From: a virus
DNA length: 42,698 bases
Strand: one strand, 5' to 3'
Virus record (IMG/VR): IMGVR_UViG_3300025732_000084
Span: 1 to 42,698 of that record
The notes under the pieces were generated by a model. It was not told the DNA's origin. It worked only from the letters and a program-made list of their open reading frames with translations, and made no database searches. A program made the translations under genes and the position numbers. Shown here one piece after another: positions 39,728 through 42,698 of this stretch; the stretch's first letter is position 1, and the number at the start of each line of letters is the position of its first letter.

Positions 39728-41116
39728 ATGGCAATTAAAATTTCATCAACTGATGTAATAGATAATAATAAAAATATTGTCAATACGGTAAATGGCAATT
39801 TTTCTGGAATAGTCACCGCAGCATCTTTTAGTGGAAATGTGCTTCCATCCGCTCAAAATGTTACATCATCTTCCCCAACAACAACTATTAATTTAAGTTT
39901 GGGGACTTTAGTTTATCTTACGCATAATGTTGATACTACTATCGCATTTAGTAATGTCTCTACAAATCAAGAAGTTACTATAATTAGAACAAAAGACGAT
40001 ACAAATACCTCAAGATCAATTACATGGCCTTCTAGTGTTAAATGGCCTGAATTAGGATCTGCTCCTGTTTTGTTATCAAATAGTGGTTCTAACGATGCCC
40101 ATATATTTACTTTAGTAACTCGTGATGGCGGAACTACTTGGTTTGCAAGAGAAGAGTCCAAATATCAAGGAACAGGAACTTTCTTATTTGGAATAGGAAA
40201 TAATAGTTCTGGTGGATTACTTGATGGTACTCAAGTATCTCGTTCTTCTCCGGTATTACTTCCCGGAACTGGATGGAATCAAGTTCATACTGGTATTGGT
40301 GGAGGAACACTTGCATCAAAAACCGATGGAACTTTATGGGGATTTGGTAATAATGTTTATGGGCAAATAGGAATTGGTGATGTAATATCTCGTTCATCTC
40401 CAGTTCAGATTGGATCTGGAACTGACTGGACAGGCGATATATCACATGCGTATTATACCTCATGTGCAATAAAAACAGGCGGAACCTTATGGGCATGGGG
40501 ATATAATGAATATGGAACAGTGGGAGATGGTACTGTAATATCTCGTTCATCACCGGTTCAGGTTGGTGCAGATACTAACTGGAGTGCTAATAATGTATAT
40601 CTTCATATCTTGGCATGTAAAACAACTGGAACTTTATGGGCATGGGGAAGAGGTGATTTTGGAGCACTGGGAGGTGTTAATAATGTATTATCTCGTTCAT
40701 CTCCAGTTCAGATTGGATCTGGAACTGACTGGAGTACTAGTATATCATGTGGAGAATATACCTCATATGCAATAAAAACAGGCGGAACCTTATGGGCATG
40801 GGGATATAATGTTTATGGGCAAATAGGAGATGGTACTGTAATAAATCGTTCATCTCCAGTTCAAATTGGATCTGGAACTGACTGGAGTAAAGTTATTCCT
40901 GGACAAAATCAAGCACTGGCAGTAAAAACAAATGGGACTTTATGGGTTATTGGTGGAATTAATGCTAATGGTGAACTTGGATGGAATAATCCACCCTACC
41001 CACCTAACAGTGCGATCAGTTCTCCTGTGCAAATTGGTTCGGATACTAATTGGAATGGAACTGATATGTCTTCTAAGAATAATTATTCTTTCCTAGTTAA
41101 AAAAGTCGTAAGTTAA
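39728..41116 (+). CDS. Tail fibre with RCC1-type beta-propeller repeats
   Basis: A 462-residue protein. The N-terminal ~140 residues are fibre-like (KISSTDVIDNNKNIVNTVNG; SSPTTTINLSLGTLVYLTHN). From ~residue 150, about six repeats of ~50 residues match RCC1-type blades: GTLWAWGYNEYGTVGDG, SRSSPVQIGSGTDW, IKTGGTLWAWG. RCC1 propellers mediate protein or surface binding, so this may be a receptor-binding or decoration protein at a fibre tip. Two adjacent DNA copies are nearly identical, indicating recent duplication. The RCC1 part has no obvious enzyme site. Confidence 0.85.
   Translation: MAIKISSTDVIDNNKNIVNTVNGNFSGIVTAASFSGNVLPSAQNVTSSSPTTTINLSLGTLVYLTHNVDTTIAFSNVSTNQEVTIIRTKDDTNTSRSITWPSSVKWPELGSAPVLLSNSGSNDAHIFTLVTRDGGTTWFAREESKYQGTGTFLFGIGNNSSGGLLDGTQVSRSSPVLLPGTGWNQVHTGIGGGTLASKTDGTLWGFGNNVYGQIGIGDVISRSSPVQIGSGTDWTGDISHAYYTSCAIKTGGTLWAWGYNEYGTVGDGTVISRSSPVQVGADTNWSANNVYLHILACKTTGTLWAWGRGDFGALGGVNNVLSRSSPVQIGSGTDWSTSISCGEYTSYAIKTGGTLWAWGYNVYGQIGDGTVINRSSPVQIGSGTDWSKVIPGQNQALAVKTNGTLWVIGGINANGELGWNNPPYPPNSAISSPVQIGSDTNWNGTDMSSKNNYSFLVKKVVS
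40388..40811 (+). repeat. Near-identical 120-bp repeats, 303-bp period
   Basis: The segments ~40388-40508 and ~40691-40811 are nearly identical at the DNA level, each covering the SRSSPVQIGSGTDW and IKTGGTLWAWG coding stretch. A third, partial copy starts near 40846. Spacing is 303 bp (101 codons, two propeller blades), so unequal recombination would add or remove two blades in frame. Confidence 0.8.
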
Positions 41117-41125
41117 TTTTCCATA

Positions 41126-41827
41126 ATGAAATTACTCAAATTCTCTCAAGTCGATGCTCAAACAGGAATTTCTGTTTTGATAGAAAGACCTCGTTACGGT
41201 CCAGTGAATCCAAATATTTCGGGATTAAATATAATTTTTGAATATGGTGATTTTAGATATTCATATGTTGATGATAATGTGTCAGCAAACTCTAATAATT
41301 TAATTTTTGAAATAACCGAGCAAGAATTTGCTCAAGATATTCAAGATAGAGTAAATAAAACTCTTGAAAATTGGAAAATTGAATTATATGAAAATGAAAA
41401 AAAACTTCGTAATCATGTTCTTGGAAAATATGATACTACTGCAATTATATCTGGCATTTATAAATATGAGGATTCCTTAAAATTTAAACAAACTGGAGAA
41501 CAAACTCCAGAATTAGTTGAAGAGGCAACTCAAAGAGGTATAACTGTAAATCAACTTGCTGATAGAATTATTGAAAATCATGAAACTTATAGATTAAAAG
41601 AGGCAAAAATTGCTGGACTTCGTGGTAAAATATATGATAGAATAAGTTCATATAGTTTTGATATTAATGATGCATTAAATTCTTGGAAGGAACTTGCTGA
41701 ACGTATTGAAATTATTGGAACAAGAGAACCAAACGATCCTTCAATCGATAAATCGGATAACGACCAAGATGTAAAAATAGGATATTATTATCCAAATTTA
41801 TCTCTTCGCTGGAAATATTTAAATTAA
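41126..41827 (+). CDS. Unassigned protein, possible fibre partner
   Basis: A 233-residue protein. Residues ~1-75 look like beta sequence (VDAQTGISVLIERPRYGPVNPN); ~75-200 are charged helices (DIQDRVNKTLENWKIELYENEKKL, KEAKIAGLRGKIYDRI), followed by a compact end (GYYYPNLSLRWKYLN). It starts 9 nt after the RCC1 fibre and may be a fibre chaperone or attachment protein by position. No family is recognised. Confidence 0.65.
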   Translation: MKLLKFSQVDAQTGISVLIERPRYGPVNPNISGLNIIFEYGDFRYSYVDDNVSANSNNLIFEITEQEFAQDIQDRVNKTLENWKIELYENEKKLRNHVLGKYDTTAIISGIYKYEDSLKFKQTGEQTPELVEEATQRGITVNQLADRIIENHETYRLKEAKIAGLRGKIYDRISSYSFDINDALNSWKELAERIEIIGTREPNDPSIDKSDNDQDVKIGYYYPNLSLRWKYLN

Positions 41828-41847
41828 AATAATTATTAAAATTTACT

Positions 41848-42698
41848 ATGATACCACAATTGATTATTGAACTTAGCGAAAAGGGAGAATCAAAAGCGGC
41901 AAAGGAACTTGCAATTGCTTATCTTAAACATGAAAAAAATCCAGAAATATTAAATCTTCTTGGAAAACTTTATCATAATGAAAAACAGTTTGATAAGGCT
42001 TTGAAATGTGTAAATCAACTTCCAGAAACACCAGGAATAATTTTAAACAAAGCAAAGTGCTTATATTATCTCAAAAGAGCACCAGAAGCGGAAAAATTAC
42101 TTCGTTCTCTTCCAAAATATATTTTTGAAGAAGAAAACACACAATTAGATTTATGCCTTTATTTAACTGCGCAAGGAAAATTTAAAGAAAGTAAAACAAT
42201 ATTAAAATCTTTAGTGGATAAAAATCCAAGAGCTGGGTTTAACTATGGATGGTTTTTGTTGGGAGAAAATAAATTTCAAGAAGGATATAAGTATCTTCTT
42301 AATGGATCAAGAACAGATATTAGAGTATGGGGTCATGAATGGTTATTGAAAGAAAAATATGGTATTAATGAAGACCGAAGGTGGAATGGAGAAACTGTGG
42401 ATGTTATTGCATACTATCTTGAGGGTGGTATGGGCGATGAAATGATTTTTGTTCGTTATGTGGAGCATTTTCAAAAGTATTGTAATACAGTAAAAATCTT
42501 CTGTACTAAATCTATCAAGAAACTTTTGGAAGATTGTGGATATCAAAACCTTTATCTTCATGAAGATATTATAAAAACTAAGTGGGATAAATTTGTCCCA
42601 GCAATGTCTGCACCATACTTTTTGGGGTTAGATGAACCATGCGAGAATGTTTTCTTTCCTTACTTGAAGAAGACTCCAAATCCAATAAAAGAAATGCA
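41848..42698 (+). CDS. TPR and glycosyltransferase-like protein, 3'-truncated
   Basis: The gene begins at 41848 and continues past the window edge; 283 codons are visible. Residues ~1-150 are helical with TPR-like periodicity (NPEILNLLGKLYHNEKQFDKAL, APEAEKLLRSLP, GWFLLGENKFQEGYKYLLNGS). The following region (RRWNGETVDVIAYYLEGGMGDEMIFVRYVEHF) fits the start of the glycosyltransferase-B-type domain that often follows TPRs, where EQGLGD is common; here it is EGGMGD. It may modify phage or host surface glycans. The domain call is partial because the C-terminal half is missing. Confidence 0.7.
   Translation, partial: MIPQLIIELSEKGESKAAKELAIAYLKHEKNPEILNLLGKLYHNEKQFDKALKCVNQLPETPGIILNKAKCLYYLKRAPEAEKLLRSLPKYIFEEENTQLDLCLYLTAQGKFKESKTILKSLVDKNPRAGFNYGWFLLGENKFQEGYKYLLNGSRTDIRVWGHEWLLKEKYGINEDRRWNGETVDVIAYYLEGGMGDEMIFVRYVEHFQKYCNTVKIFCTKSIKKLLEDCGYQNLYLHEDIIKTKWDKFVPAMSAPYFLGLDEPCENVFFPYLKKTPNPIKEM

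Overview
This window is part of the genome of a T4-like contractile-tailed cyanophage (Myoviridae-type, marine Synechococcus/Prochlorococcus host group). The evidence is a set of recognisable T4 core genes (33, 59, 32, 53, 48, 4, 54, 26, 51, 27, 5), T4-type late promoters (TATAAATA), and genes typical of cyanophages: glutaredoxin, speD, thyX, phoH, DUF1825- and DUF4278-like proteins, a CP12-like protein and S74-type fibres. The DNA is AT-rich, genes are tightly packed, and ATGA/TAATG overlaps are frequent. No integrase, terminase, capsid or DNA polymerase gene is visible, so this is an internal segment of a lytic genome. Function calls are from sequence reading only; no database search was run.

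Layout. (1) 1-950: end of an acidic, repetitive protein and a terminator. (2) 989-6141: a plus-strand cassette of small genes plus glutaredoxin, AdoMet decarboxylase (speD), ThyX and PhoH. It includes two sigma70-like promoters near 3.4-3.9 kb, a structured leader, and a promoter whose -35 box lies inside a terminator hairpin. (3) 6201-11029: a replication and late-transcription block (RecB/MGME1-like exonuclease, gp33, gp59, DUF1825 protein, gp32) invaded by three GIY-YIG homing endonuclease genes. Two of these sit behind an inverted repeat with a late promoter in its loop, the layout known from T4 I-TevI. (4) 11020-14507, minus strand: gp53, gp48, an unassigned protein and gp4. (5) 14550-28904, plus strand: the baseplate hub, tail-tube and spike run (gp54, gp26, gp51, two large paralogous tape-measure/hub proteins, gp27, a CP12-like protein, gp5-like OB hub, spike-like protein, fibre-domain proteins). 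(6) 28936-31520: a small-gene and tRNA segment with tRNA-Leu(UAA) interrupted by a 198-nt group I intron, tRNA-Thr(UGU), a Mom-like acyltransferase, a frameshifted HNH endonuclease and a possible small RNA. (7) 31563-41827: tail fibre/adhesin region with a 1956-residue protein, an S74 self-cleaving fibre and an RCC1-propeller fibre. (8) 41848-end: a TPR plus glycosyltransferase-like gene that runs off the window.

How it works together. Early and middle genes feed nucleotide, redox and polyamine supply and replication. gp33 serves late transcription from the TATAAATA-type promoters found in front of the structural and homing-endonuclease genes. The structural genes build the baseplate and tail. 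In this phage wall-degrading domains (lysozyme-like plus M23-like) appear to sit in an 837-residue tape-measure/hub protein and not in gp5.

The points most worth following are the intron-split phage tRNA-Leu, the two matching hairpin/late-promoter switches in front of GIY-YIG genes, the CP12-like gene inside the baseplate operon, the terminator/promoter overlap at 3.86 kb, and the tape-measure protein with two wall-hydrolase domains and an unusual M23 metal site.
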